Part shown: positions 1 through 9,587 of the stretch, in pieces | Layout of the letters: the number at the start of each line of letters is the position of its first letter | Numbering within the stretch: position 1 is the first letter of the stretch | Source of the DNA: Planctomycetota bacterium | GTDB taxonomy: Bacteria; Planctomycetota; UBA1135; UBA2386 | NCBI GenBank assembly: GCA_021776805.1 | Contig: JAJFFD010000036.1 | Coordinates: 1 to 52,312, forward strand | Direction: 5' to 3' | DNA length: 52,312 nucleotides | Made by a program: the position numbers and the translations under genes | Notes under the pieces: model-generated | Database searches by the model: none | What the model was told of the DNA's origin: nothing | The model's input: the letters and a program-made list of their open reading frames with translations, nothing else

Positions 1-216
1 TCCTGCCTCGAACGAACATGGTGACCGAGCTCTGGGCTGCTGGGAAACAGAAACAGGCCCAGGGAAGGAGATTCGCCCGCCTTCGCTCATGCGCAATGGT
101 GGGAATCCGTATCCGCCACGGATTGGAATCAGGGTCAGTCTTCGGATCGCGGTACGGAGCTTGATAGCCGCAAGCAGTCAGGATCTAGCCCTGCCGGTCC
201 AAGGAAGGAAAACCAG
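1..216. other. left edge, no convincing gene
   Basis: A + strand frame is open from base 2 to a TGA at 218-220, which overlaps the ATG of the next gene as ATGA. Its last residues read like RIGIRVSLRI, faintly reminiscent of the end of formylglycine-generating-enzyme (SUMF1) domains. By eye its third codon positions are only about half G/C, much less than in the neighbouring genes, and no other domain feature is visible. It may be a real gene tail cut by the window edge, or chance. An AAGGAAGG ribosome-binding site for the first FG-GAP gene lies at about 203-210. Confidence 0.25.
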
Positions 217-2892
217 ATGATCAAGAAAGGATGCCTCGTCATTACGGGATGCTTCGCTGCCCTGCAATCCCAGACAACAGTCACTGCTCAGACTCCCAAC
301 CTGCAAGTCACCGAACTGGTGCGAGTTGGCCTCGCAGCTGGACCGAGTGGCAGCAAGTTCGGACAGGCCCTCGCCTTGAAAGGCAGTGACATAGTGATTG
401 GCTCATCTGGAAACGACGACCTCGGCCAGAACTCGGGAGCGGCTTTCGTCTATGCGGACAAGAACGGGACCATCGAGGGCCCCAGCGTATTGATCCCAAG
501 CGATGGGACGCATTCGAGCTTCTTTGGCAACGCAGTCGCCATCGATGGTGATCGAATCGTGGTGGGAGCAAAGGGAACTGCTCAGAACGGACCCTGGACC
601 GGCTCCGCATACGTCTTCGAACGCAGCGGCGGCGTCTGGAGCGAACAGGCCAAGCTCATTGCGGCAAGCCAGACATCCTTTGATCTCTTCGGCCATTCGG
701 TCGCGATCAGCGGCGACACGATCCTGGTGGGTGCACGCTGGAAGGGCTTGGGGATCAAGCATCTCGCCGGAACTGTCTTCGTATTCGAACGATTGCCCAA
801 TGGGCGCTACGCCCGATCCCGGCTCGTGGGAGAAGCGGTTGGCGACATGTTTGGTGAATCGCTGGCGATCGATGGTGACACGATCGCCATCGGAGCCTGG
901 AGCGCGGACGCGCATGGGCTCAATGCGGGCGCTGTTCACATTTACGAACGCCAAGGCAGCGAGTGGGTGCAAGAAGCTCGGCTATGCGCAGAGGATGGCG
1001 CTCCCTTCGACCACTTCGGTGCGAGCCTGGCCCTCGCCGGCGACCTGCTCGTCGTCGGCGCTGAAGGCGACGATGAAATCGATGCTGATCGCGGATCTGC
1101 CTATGTCTTCGAGCGCCAGGCAGGTGTCTGGACCCAGGCAGCCAAGCTCGATCCGAGCGACGGCAAAGCCCATGACCTGTTCGGGACTTCGGTAGCCACG
1201 GATGGCGGCGCCGTCTTTGTCGGTTCTCCAGGTCATGCCAGCCAGGTTGGCGGGCAGGGGGCAATCTATCGTTATGAGAAGCAGAATGGCAGGTGGACAG
1301 AGACTCGAATCGAGTTCGGCAGAGGCCAACTCGGTACTGCTCTAGCCGCAGACGGCGGCAGGCTGCTGAGCACAGATGCTCGAGGACCAGGAACCGTGCA
1401 AGTTCATGACTCCAGCGATCCGACCCTCCCTGTGACCGACGCCATCAGCGGCGTTCAGTTCAACCGTGGCGGCAGGCACTTTGGTTCCGGCCTGGCAGTT
1501 CTTGGCGAACTGGTCATCGCCGGCGATCCCGGAAGCTCGGATTTGGGTCCCTTGCTTCAGATTCACGCTCGCAACAAGCCAATGCCTCCTCTGCAAGTGA
1601 TCGATCCACAAATCCGACAGCGAGGTATAGGCTTGCGGATCGCTGCCAAGGGGAGTGTCTTCGTCGCCACGGGGTACGAAGACGCCTGGATCTATGAGCG
1701 TCGCGGCAACGGCTGGGTGCTCCAGGCAGAGATCGGCCTGATCTTTCCGAGTATCGGATCGATCCGTGGCTCGGCCGTCGCCGTGAACAGGGAGCGCGTA
1801 ATCGTCAGTTCACCCAGCCTGCAGGCACCCGGACAATCGAGCTCCGGGAGCGTGGTGAGTTTCGAGAGGGGGCAGGCTGGTGACTGGATACATCACCAAA
1901 CTCTTTCGTCGGGAATCTCGCGCGATGGCTTCGGTCGCAGCTTTGCGATGAGTGGGGACAGACTCTTTGTAGGCACATCGGGGATCAGCAACCGAGTCGA
2001 CGTCTACGAACTCCAAGCTGGATTCTGGATGGAAACAGACCGCATCGATGGCCCGCCGCTAGATGAGGACTTCGGCTTCGATCTGGCCTGCGAAGGAAAT
2101 GTCCTGGTCGTCGGTGCCCCGTATCGAGATGTCAACGCAGGAGCTGCCTACATTTACCTATGGAACGGCTCGACATGGGAAGCAAGCGGGACCCTACAGG
2201 GAAACGACACGAGCCAGGGCGATCGCTTTGGCGAAGCAGTCGCCATCCACGATGACTACATCCTGATCGGAGCTCCGGAGAGCAGCCCGAATCTGAACAA
2301 GACTGGCTCCGCCTATCTCTTCGCGCGCAGTGGTAACCAGTGGTCCGAGATCGACCATATTCTGCCACCGACAACCGCGCCGGCCCGCTTCGGCGCCGAG
2401 ATCGCCATGGGCGAGGGAACCTGGGCGATCGGAGCGAGTGTGGGACCTTCTGGCGGCGCCGTCTACCGCTACGACGACCCAGCCTACGAACTCAGCTACG
2501 GCAGCGGCTGTCCGGGCTCGGCGGGAACTCCCCGCTACCTGCCCCGCGCAGGCTCTCAGCCCATCCTCGGACAGACCTTCAGCGCCGACCTCAGCAATCT
2601 CCCAGCGGGCAGCCCGAGCGTCGCCATGATCGGCTTCTCACGCAGCAACTGGCTCGGCTTCTCCCTTCCCTTCGCCCTCGAGGAATTCGCTCCAGGCTGC
2701 GTGCTGCACTCGAGCGCGGAGATTCGCGTTGCCCTCAGCAACAACTCCGGCAGCGCTGAGCTGAATCTGGACATTCCCGATGAGCCAAGCCTGCAAGGAC
2801 TCCGGCTCTACACCCAAGCTGTCGTCGGCGAAGACGGCATCAATCCCATAGGCCTCAGCTTCAGCAACGCACTGGAGCTGGAGATTCGATAA
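217..2892 (+). CDS. secreted FG-GAP repeat beta-propeller protein, copy 1
   Basis: An 891-residue exported protein. Residues 1-24 form a signal peptide with a likely VTA|Q cleavage site. From about residue 50 to 745 the unit FG..(V/L)A(I/L)..D.(I/L)(V/I)VGA recurs roughly a dozen times, typical of FG-GAP/integrin-alpha-like propellers. The last 140 residues form a separate domain that begins YELSYGSGCPGSAG and contains a second cysteine in PGCVLHSS, probably a disulfide-bonded C-terminal module of the kind found on many secreted planctomycete proteins. The start is set by a strong AAGGAAGG Shine-Dalgarno. A close paralog follows 104 bp downstream. The role is probably binding or structural at the cell surface or outside it; no catalytic motif is seen. 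Confidence 0.85.
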   Translation: MIKKGCLVITGCFAALQSQTTVTAQTPNLQVTELVRVGLAAGPSGSKFGQALALKGSDIVIGSSGNDDLGQNSGAAFVYADKNGTIEGPSVLIPSDGTHSSFFGNAVAIDGDRIVVGAKGTAQNGPWTGSAYVFERSGGVWSEQAKLIAASQTSFDLFGHSVAISGDTILVGARWKGLGIKHLAGTVFVFERLPNGRYARSRLVGEAVGDMFGESLAIDGDTIAIGAWSADAHGLNAGAVHIYERQGSEWVQEARLCAEDGAPFDHFGASLALAGDLLVVGAEGDDEIDADRGSAYVFERQAGVWTQAAKLDPSDGKAHDLFGTSVATDGGAVFVGSPGHASQVGGQGAIYRYEKQNGRWTETRIEFGRGQLGTALAADGGRLLSTDARGPGTVQVHDSSDPTLPVTDAISGVQFNRGGRHFGSGLAVLGELVIAGDPGSSDLGPLLQIHARNKPMPPLQVIDPQIRQRGIGLRIAAKGSVFVATGYEDAWIYERRGNGWVLQAEIGLIFPSIGSIRGSAVAVNRERVIVSSPSLQAPGQSSSGSVVSFERGQAGDWIHHQTLSSGISRDGFGRSFAMSGDRLFVGTSGISNRVDVYELQAGFWMETDRIDGPPLDEDFGFDLACEGNVLVVGAPYRDVNAGAAYIYLWNGSTWEASGTLQGNDTSQGDRFGEAVAIHDDYILIGAPESSPNLNKTGSAYLFARSGNQWSEIDHILPPTTAPARFGAEIAMGEGTWAIGASVGPSGGAVYRYDDPAYELSYGSGCPGSAGTPRYLPRAGSQPILGQTFSADLSNLPAGSPSVAMIGFSRSNWLGFSLPFALEEFAPGCVLHSSAEIRVALSNNSGSAELNLDIPDEPSLQGLRLYTQAVVGEDGINPIGLSFSNALELEIR

Positions 2893-2996
2893 GCTGAGCG
2901 ACGGGAAGGACCTGTGCCCCAAGATCCCCCCTGCCCCAATTGGACCCAACGCTGCGGCCACAACCAAGCCGCGGCTACCGTTAGAGGAGTCTCGAG

Positions 2997-5678
2997 ATGA
3001 AGAAGGAAGGGATGTCTGTGCTTCTTGCGTTGATTGCAGTCCTGCTCTGCCAGGCTTTGGCGAGCGCACAAGCCACTGCGCGCAAGGTCACCGAACTCGT
3101 GCGAGTCGGACTCACAATCAACGACCGCGGTACTGACTTCGGTCAAGCCCTCGCTCTTACTGACGAAACACTGGTGATCGGGGCACCCCGCGTCAGCATC
3201 CTCGGCGAGAACGCAGGTGCAGTCTTTGTCTACAAGAACACTCCTGGGAGCATCGAGGAGCCGAGCCTCCTGATCCCGAGCGACGCATCATCAGCCAGCT
3301 TCTTCGGCAACGCAGTCGCCATCGACGGGGATCGGATCGTAGTCGGATCCAGGGGCACCGGTGAGGCGGGCCCATGGACTGGATCCGCCTACGTCTTCGA
3401 GCGCAATGGCGAGGCATGGACTGAGCAGGCGAAGCTGATCGCCGCCAGCCAGACCGCCTTCGACCTCTTCGGAAATGCAGTTGCCATCAGTGGCGACACG
3501 ATCCTGGTGGGTGCTCGCTGGAAGGGAATCGGCGTGGCCTATCTCGCCGGTGCCGTGTTCATCTACGAACGACTGCCCAACGGAAGGTACACCCGAGTGC
3601 GACTTGTCGGCGACGCGGTGGGCGACATGTTCGGCGAATCACTGGCAATCGAAGGCGACACGATCGCAATTGGCGCATGGAGTGCGGATGCACAGGGGCT
3701 GGACTCCGGGGCAGTCCATGTCTACCGGCGCCAAGGTAGCGACTGGGTCCAAGAGGCCCTTCTCTCTGCAGAGGATGGAGCTCCATTCGACCACTTCGGA
3801 TCGACTCTCGCCCTCAAGGGTGATCTTCTGGTAGTCGGAGCCGAGGGCGACGACGAAACTGACCAGGACCGGGGCTCGGCCTACGTTTTCGAACGCCTGG
3901 CCGGCGCCTGGACCCAAAGCGCCAAGCTCGAACCCAGCGATGGTCAATTGCGCGACCAATTCGGCACTGCCGTGGCAATCGGCACAGATGTCATACTCGT
4001 GGGCTCACCTGCCCATCCAAATCCGAGCGGCGGCATCGGAGCGATCTACCGCTTCGAAAGGCAGGGCAACGCCTGGCTGGAGACCAAGATCGAGTTTGGT
4101 GATGGCAACCTGGGATCCGCGCTAGCCGCGAGCGGCGGTCAGGCACTGAGCACAGACGCGAATGGCGCTGGATCCGTGCAGATCTTCGACTTGCAGGACC
4201 CGAGCATGCCAAAGCTCGACGCAATCAGAGGAAGCGGGCTCCGCCGTCTCGATGGACGCTTCGGAACCGGACTCGCCATTCTTGGCGAACTGGTCATCGG
4301 CGGCGATCCGGGTAGCGATCAGGATGATGCCGGGATCCAGGTGCAAAACGGCAAGAACCCAATCCCACCTACCCATATCATCGACACGCAGATTCGGCAG
4401 CGTGGCATTGGTCGGCAAATTGCAGCACAAGGAAACGTCTTTGTCGCAGCTGGCGATGAAGACGCCTGGATCTACGAGCGCCAAGGAGATGGCTGGGTCC
4501 TCGCTGGAGAGGCTGGCTTCATCGCGCAGATTACGGATCCACTCCCGGAGATCGCCGTTGCAGTCGATCGGGAGAGGGTCTTTGTCAGTGCCCCACGGCG
4601 GCAGTCCTCCAACCAGCTAGAGGCGGGTCTCGTTCTCTGCTTCGAAAAGAACCCGGCAGGATCCTGGGCCCTTGTCCAGACCATTTCGCGTGGAGTCACC
4701 GGGGAAAACCTGGGCCGCAGCATTGCAGTCTGCGGAGACCGACTCTTCCTGGGAACTTCAGGCATCTCAAACGTCGTCTACGTCTATGAGCTCCAAGCAT
4801 CAATCTGGGTGGAGGTTGATAGCGTGAGTGGTGAGGGGTCGAGCGAAGAGTTCGGCTTCGACCTCGCCTGTGCGGACGAAGTACTGATCGTCGGCGCCCC
4901 AGGACGACAAAACAGCAGTGGCACTGCCTACATCTACCTCTGGGATGGGGCGCAGTGGGAATCCAAGGGACGAATCACGGGCAGCACCGCTGGCCCCATC
5001 GCCCGCTTCGGCGAAGCAGTCGCCATCCACGATGACACGGTTTTGGTTGGAGCGCCTGATGGCAATTCACCATTCTCCTCCACGAGCGGCACCGCCTATG
5101 TCTTTGCCAGGAACGGCGACCAGTGGCTCGAGACCGAGCAACTGGGCACGGCCACCAGGTTCCAATCCCGCTTCGGCGCGGAGATCGCCATGAGCGAGGG
5201 AGTCTGGGCCATCGGCGCCAGCTCGGAATCCACCGGCGGCGCCGTCTACCGTTACGACGACCCGGCCTACGAACTCAGCTACGGCAGCGGCTGCCCTGGC
5301 TCGGCGGGCGTACCACGCTTCCTACCCAAGCCAGGCTCTCAGCCCATCCTTGGGCAGACATTCAGCGCCGACCTCAGCAATATCCCAGCGGGCAGCCCGA
5401 GCGTCGCCATGATCGGCTTCTCGCGCAGCAACTGGCTCGGCTTCTCCCTTCCCTTCGCCCTCGAGGAATTCGCTCCAGGCTGCGTGCTGCACTCGAGCGC
5501 GGAGATCCGCGTTGCCCTCAGCAACAACTCCGGCAGCGCTGAGCTGAATCTGGACATTCCCGATGAGCCAAGCCTGCAAGGCCTCCGGCTCTACACCCAG
5601 GCTGTCGTCGGCGAAGTCGGCGTCAATCCCATGGGCCTCACCTTCAGCAACGCGCTGGAGCTGGTGATTCGCAAGTAG
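2997..5678 (+). CDS. secreted FG-GAP repeat beta-propeller protein, copy 2
   Basis: An 893-residue paralog of the preceding gene with the same architecture: signal peptide (likely cleavage ASA|Q near residue 25), about twelve FG-GAP units and the C-terminal two-cysteine YGSGCPGSAG domain. By eye the propellers are about 70-75% identical in protein, while a 218-bp stretch near the 3' end differs at only three bases from copy 1. This is a tandem duplication. Specificity differences should lie in the propeller loops, which carry most of the substitutions. The ATG is preceded by GAGGAG. No enzymatic residues are recognised. Confidence 0.85.
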   Translation: MKKEGMSVLLALIAVLLCQALASAQATARKVTELVRVGLTINDRGTDFGQALALTDETLVIGAPRVSILGENAGAVFVYKNTPGSIEEPSLLIPSDASSASFFGNAVAIDGDRIVVGSRGTGEAGPWTGSAYVFERNGEAWTEQAKLIAASQTAFDLFGNAVAISGDTILVGARWKGIGVAYLAGAVFIYERLPNGRYTRVRLVGDAVGDMFGESLAIEGDTIAIGAWSADAQGLDSGAVHVYRRQGSDWVQEALLSAEDGAPFDHFGSTLALKGDLLVVGAEGDDETDQDRGSAYVFERLAGAWTQSAKLEPSDGQLRDQFGTAVAIGTDVILVGSPAHPNPSGGIGAIYRFERQGNAWLETKIEFGDGNLGSALAASGGQALSTDANGAGSVQIFDLQDPSMPKLDAIRGSGLRRLDGRFGTGLAILGELVIGGDPGSDQDDAGIQVQNGKNPIPPTHIIDTQIRQRGIGRQIAAQGNVFVAAGDEDAWIYERQGDGWVLAGEAGFIAQITDPLPEIAVAVDRERVFVSAPRRQSSNQLEAGLVLCFEKNPAGSWALVQTISRGVTGENLGRSIAVCGDRLFLGTSGISNVVYVYELQASIWVEVDSVSGEGSSEEFGFDLACADEVLIVGAPGRQNSSGTAYIYLWDGAQWESKGRITGSTAGPIARFGEAVAIHDDTVLVGAPDGNSPFSSTSGTAYVFARNGDQWLETEQLGTATRFQSRFGAEIAMSEGVWAIGASSESTGGAVYRYDDPAYELSYGSGCPGSAGVPRFLPKPGSQPILGQTFSADLSNIPAGSPSVAMIGFSRSNWLGFSLPFALEEFAPGCVLHSSAEIRVALSNNSGSAELNLDIPDEPSLQGLRLYTQAVVGEVGVNPMGLTFSNALELVIRK

Positions 5679-5680
5679 CT

Positions 5681-5714
5681 GGGGAAAACCATGATTCGCG
5701 AACAGTTCTTCCCC
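5681..5714 (+). terminator. possible hairpin terminator after FG-GAP copy 2
   Basis: GGGGAAAAC at 5681-5689 can pair with GTTCTTCCCC at 5705-5714 with one bulged C, directly after the stop codon at 5676-5678. No T-run follows, so an intrinsic terminator is only weakly supported. Confidence 0.35.
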
Positions 5715-5779
5715 TAGCCCCTTGCCGTACCAAATCCCCAGGTCAATCTGTTGGGCCCGACTATCCCGGTTATCCCAAC

Positions 5780-7702
5780 ATGCGCCTGCCACGATTCACA
5801 TCCATCATTCTTGTCAGCTCCCTTGTCCTCCTGGCCTCCTGCCGACTCGGCGTCCGCCTGCCAATCATTGGCGGAATCGGCGTTGGGGTCGGCAGCGACT
5901 CCGTTACCGAGCTCGCTGAACTGCAGGAGAGTGGGATCCGCGTCGATCACCACAGCATCGAAGTGGATGTGGACGAGCAACTCGGCTACACGGCGATCAT
6001 CCAGCATCGGGAGACTCTCATCGACACTGCTGGCATGAGCGTGGGCCAAACCGCGAGCATGACCATCGATCCGGAGACTCAAACCCTCGAAGTAGTCGAG
6101 GCATCGGTCACCACTGCGGACGGTCGCACGCGCTTCCTCGGCAAGGACAACTTCTTCGCGGTGCCGAGCACAGCCAGTCGCAACTCGCCGGGCTTTGTCA
6201 GGACGAGCACGACCACCGTGGTCTTTCCGCAGCTGGCCGTCGGTTCGCAGACCGCGGTGAAGTGGCGCCTGCGATCACGCACGGGCACCAAGCTCGGCAT
6301 CAACGGCATGTATCGTCCGCACCTGCGTTTCCCGGTGACCGAGGCAAGGGTCACCATGCGCTACCCGAAGTCAGTGGACCTCTACTTCAACCACCGCGGC
6401 CCCTTCCAAGTTTCGCGCACGGAAACCGGCGACAGTCATCAGGTCTCCGCGCTCCTCTCCAACTACCCGGGCTACCCGCCAGAGGCCGCCATGGTCTCAC
6501 CGCAGGATGTGACCCCGGTCGTGCTCGTATCCAGTATGTCGAGCTGGGAGAAAGTCGGACAGGTCTTCGGTGAGACCCTGCAGCCCAAGGTGAAGGTGAC
6601 TGCCGAAGTGGCGGCGATCGCTGACCGGGTGGCCGGCAGGCTCGAAGGTCGTGAGGCCGCACGCGCGCTATACCACTGGGTCTGCCGCAACATGCAGTAC
6701 GTGGTGACCTACCTGAACACTTCGGACACATGGATCCCCCATGACGTGGACGAGATTCTGGCCAATCGCTATGGCGACTGTAAGGACCACTACGTGCTGC
6801 TGGCCTCCCTCTTCGCTGCCAAGGGACTGGAGATCGAGCCAGTGCTGATTGGCTGGGACCGCAGCTACGAGGAGCTTCCACTCTGGACTCCGCAGCAGTT
6901 TGACCACTGCATCGCCTATCTCCCCGAATTTGATCTCTATGCCAATCCCACCGACCCCTACCACGATCTGGGTCAGCTGGACGTGATGCTCTCTGGCAAG
7001 TTCGTCGTGCACGCGGGAGCCGAAGCCCGGGTGGCGAAGACGCCCTGGGGTCGCATGGCGGACAACAGCTACAGCTTCAGCAACAAGGTGAGCATCAACT
7101 CAGCTGGCGATATCGAGGGGAGCAGCCGAATCGAGGTGATGGGCCGTGTCGCTGGAACGACACGAGCACAGATCGCCGAAGATCATATGGTCATCCAGGC
7201 GGACAACATTCTCATGGCCAGTCCGGGAGGTGGTGCCGAGGTCTTCCAAACCACCGACCCCATGGACCTGGACACCCCCTTCGTGATGGAGGGCAACTGG
7301 GCGAGCCCGGCAGCACTGAACATGCAGGAGCAGGTCTTTCTCGCCACACCGAGCGGCCTCGACCTGGTCACCGCCAATCGCCTGCAAGAATTCATGTCAG
7401 GGCGGGAGCGGCGCTTCGCCCTGGTGGGACGCGCCGTCGAAGTCAGCTGGCGCCATGAGATCACCGCGGCCCCGGGCTACAGCTTTGACAAGTTGCCAAG
7501 CGAGAGCTCCATCGAGAACGAGCTCGGTAGCTATAGCAGCAGCTACGCGATCCGCCCTGACGGAGTTCTGCTGGTGGAGCGTCGCCTCGGACTACGCAAG
7601 GACCTTGTGCCCGCGGAAGAGTACTCGGCTTTCGATGACCTGGTGCGGCACGCGACCCAAGACCTGCGGACAATCATGGTCATGGAGAAGATCAACCCCT
7701 GA
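5780..7702 (+). CDS. DUF3857/transglutaminase-like lipoprotein
   Basis: A 640-residue protein with a lipoprotein signal (LLAS-C, Cys21). Residues about 55-250 match the DUF3857 beta-rich fold that precedes transglutaminase domains in many envelope proteins. Residues about 285-400 hold the transglutaminase-like core with a complete papain-type triad: Cys334 in GDCKDHY, His376 in FDHC and Asp392 in NPTDPY. The last 240 residues are an all-beta C-terminal region usual for this family. It is probably a periplasmic or surface-anchored peptidase or protein cross-linking enzyme; the substrate is unknown. It lies 19 bp upstream of an M20 peptidase, so the two may be co-transcribed. Confidence 0.85.
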   Translation: MRLPRFTSIILVSSLVLLASCRLGVRLPIIGGIGVGVGSDSVTELAELQESGIRVDHHSIEVDVDEQLGYTAIIQHRETLIDTAGMSVGQTASMTIDPETQTLEVVEASVTTADGRTRFLGKDNFFAVPSTASRNSPGFVRTSTTTVVFPQLAVGSQTAVKWRLRSRTGTKLGINGMYRPHLRFPVTEARVTMRYPKSVDLYFNHRGPFQVSRTETGDSHQVSALLSNYPGYPPEAAMVSPQDVTPVVLVSSMSSWEKVGQVFGETLQPKVKVTAEVAAIADRVAGRLEGREAARALYHWVCRNMQYVVTYLNTSDTWIPHDVDEILANRYGDCKDHYVLLASLFAAKGLEIEPVLIGWDRSYEELPLWTPQQFDHCIAYLPEFDLYANPTDPYHDLGQLDVMLSGKFVVHAGAEARVAKTPWGRMADNSYSFSNKVSINSAGDIEGSSRIEVMGRVAGTTRAQIAEDHMVIQADNILMASPGGGAEVFQTTDPMDLDTPFVMEGNWASPAALNMQEQVFLATPSGLDLVTANRLQEFMSGRERRFALVGRAVEVSWRHEITAAPGYSFDKLPSESSIENELGSYSSSYAIRPDGVLLVERRLGLRKDLVPAEEYSAFDDLVRHATQDLRTIMVMEKINP

Positions 7703-7721
7703 TTGAGATCGAGGCTTCACC

Positions 7722-9026
7722 ATGATCAAGATGCTCGAACGAATCGCCTGCGTCCTTCCCCTTGTCGCCAGCTCCTGCCTCTCCGCTCAGGACGCCAGCG
7801 CTGAGATCGAGGCGCGCATGGTGGCATCGATCGAGGCGCGTGCTGACACGGCGCTCGAGTTCCTCGAAGAGTTGGTCAACGTGAACAGCGGCAGCATGAA
7901 CTTCCCTGGAGTTCGCAAGGTCGGCGACATGCTCCGCGCTGAGTTTGACAAGCTGGGCATGACAACCGAGTGGATCGACGGCGCCCCCTTCGAACGCGCT
8001 GGCCACCTGGTCGCGCGACAGAGAGGCCAGGGCACCCATCTTCTGCTCATCGGACATCTGGACACGGTCTTCGAACTGGACAGTCCATTTCAGCGCTTCG
8101 AGCGAGATGGCAAGGGCAATGCGCGCGGACCGGGCGTTGTCGACATGAAGGGCGGCGACGTGGTCATCGTCGAAGCCCTGCGCGCTCTGCGCGAGGTAGG
8201 CATTCTCGAAGATCTCAACATCACCGTCATCATGACCGGCGACGAGGAGCGCAGCGGCAGGCCACTCGCCCTCGCGCGCAAGGTCCTCTACGAAGCCGCT
8301 GAGGAAGCGGACATCGCACTGGCCTTCGAAAACGGAGACAGCGATACGCGCACGGCGGTCATCGCCAGGCGAGGCTCCACCGGATGGCGCCTGGATGTGG
8401 CAGGAACCCCCGCGCATTCTTCGCAGATCTTCCAACCAGAGATCGGTGCCGGTGCAATCTATGAAACCGCACGGATTCTCAACGGCTTCTATGAGGAGCT
8501 CGCCGGCGAGGCCCTGCTGACCTTCAATCCGGGGATGATGCTCGGCGGGACGGCGGTGGACTTCGATGCCTTCAAGGAAACCGGTAGCGCCTCTGGCAAG
8601 ACCAACGTGGTGGCCCAGCTAGCGACGGTCACCGGTGACCTGCGTTGCATCAGCATTCCACAGCTGGATGCGACCCGAGAGAAGATGAGCTCGATCACCG
8701 CGAAGAGCTTGCCGGGCACTTCTGCCAAGATCGTCTTCGATGAAGGCTACCCCCCGCTCGCGCCTAGCGACGGCAACCTGAAGTTGCTCGAGATCTTCGA
8801 CCAGGTAAGTCGGGACCTGGGCTTCGGGCCGGTCAGTAAGGTGGATCCGCGCAAAGCCGGCGCGGCAGACGTCTCCTTTACTGCCGGCCTGGTGGACATG
8901 GCCATCGATGGCCTGGGTACCGGCGGCGGCAACGACCATACCGTCGACGAGTGGATCGAACTCTCGACTCTGGCCCTGCAGAGCAAGCGAGCCGCGGTGC
9001 TCATCTACCGCTTGACCCGAACTTAG
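7722..9026 (+). CDS. exported M20 family peptidase (carboxypeptidase G2-like)
   Basis: 434 residues. An N-terminal signal peptide (about 22 residues, LSA|Q) directs export. The M20 di-zinc ligands are all visible in order: His and Asp in GHLDTV, Asp in DMKGG, the catalytic Glu pair in GDEE and the C-terminal His in GGNDHT. A dimerisation-domain insertion (GTPAHSS) lies in the middle. Family members of this type cleave C-terminal glutamate from folate or peptide substrates. The ATG is 20 bp after the stop of the DUF3857 gene. Confidence 0.88.
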   Translation: MIKMLERIACVLPLVASSCLSAQDASAEIEARMVASIEARADTALEFLEELVNVNSGSMNFPGVRKVGDMLRAEFDKLGMTTEWIDGAPFERAGHLVARQRGQGTHLLLIGHLDTVFELDSPFQRFERDGKGNARGPGVVDMKGGDVVIVEALRALREVGILEDLNITVIMTGDEERSGRPLALARKVLYEAAEEADIALAFENGDSDTRTAVIARRGSTGWRLDVAGTPAHSSQIFQPEIGAGAIYETARILNGFYEELAGEALLTFNPGMMLGGTAVDFDAFKETGSASGKTNVVAQLATVTGDLRCISIPQLDATREKMSSITAKSLPGTSAKIVFDEGYPPLAPSDGNLKLLEIFDQVSRDLGFGPVSKVDPRKAGAADVSFTAGLVDMAIDGLGTGGGNDHTVDEWIELSTLALQSKRAAVLIYRLTRT

Positions 9027-9167
9027 TCTTCTCGCAGGCGGCAACCATCTCCCGAGGGCTGGTCCCAATTGAGTATGACTGCCGTTTTTCTGGCTGCCGC
9101 TCTCGCAGCTGGGAAGCTCAACGTAGAATCCTGAGTCCTCGCAGCCCCCCGCACCATCCCCTCAGCC

Positions 9168-9503
9168 ATGCCTCGGATCCACAGCCCTCGCAGTCCTCGG
9201 AACCTCCCCAGACTCGCCCTCATGAGCCTCCTGCTCTCCGGCCTCATGCTCTCGAGCGGTTGCGCCACGGTGCTGGGAACCGTGTCCGGTCCAGTCACCG
9301 GCCCAAGTTCCTATTGGAAGCACACGGAAGGGATGCTCTGGACCAAGGCGCTCCTGCTGCCACTCACTATCCCCCTCGGGCCTTTCATCGGCTTTGTCCA
9401 GGGGATCCGCTGCGATGCCGGCTTCGTCATGCATGGCGCCTACGGAGAAGGGGAGAACCCGGACTTCGAGCTCATCTGGGATCCGACGTCGCCGGACTAC
9501 TAG
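9168..9503 (+). CDS. small lipoprotein of unknown function
   Basis: 111 residues with an N-terminal hydrophobic segment ending in a lipobox (LSSG-C, Cys32 from the first ATG). A second in-frame ATG at 9222 would give a more normal 13-residue lipoprotein signal; neither start has a clear Shine-Dalgarno. The mature part is about 80 residues with a hydrophobic stretch LLLPLTIPLGPFIGFVQG and an acidic end. No domain is recognised. The 141-bp and 84-bp gaps on either side suggest it is a separate unit. Confidence 0.7.
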   Translation: MPRIHSPRSPRNLPRLALMSLLLSGLMLSSGCATVLGTVSGPVTGPSSYWKHTEGMLWTKALLLPLTIPLGPFIGFVQGIRCDAGFVMHGAYGEGENPDFELIWDPTSPDY

Positions 9504-9587
9504 TCGGCCTCAGCAACGAAGGGGAAGAAGTCGACTGCCGAGGAGGCTAGACTCCCCCGCTGCTTTCAATCCAGCCGACTAGCAGCG

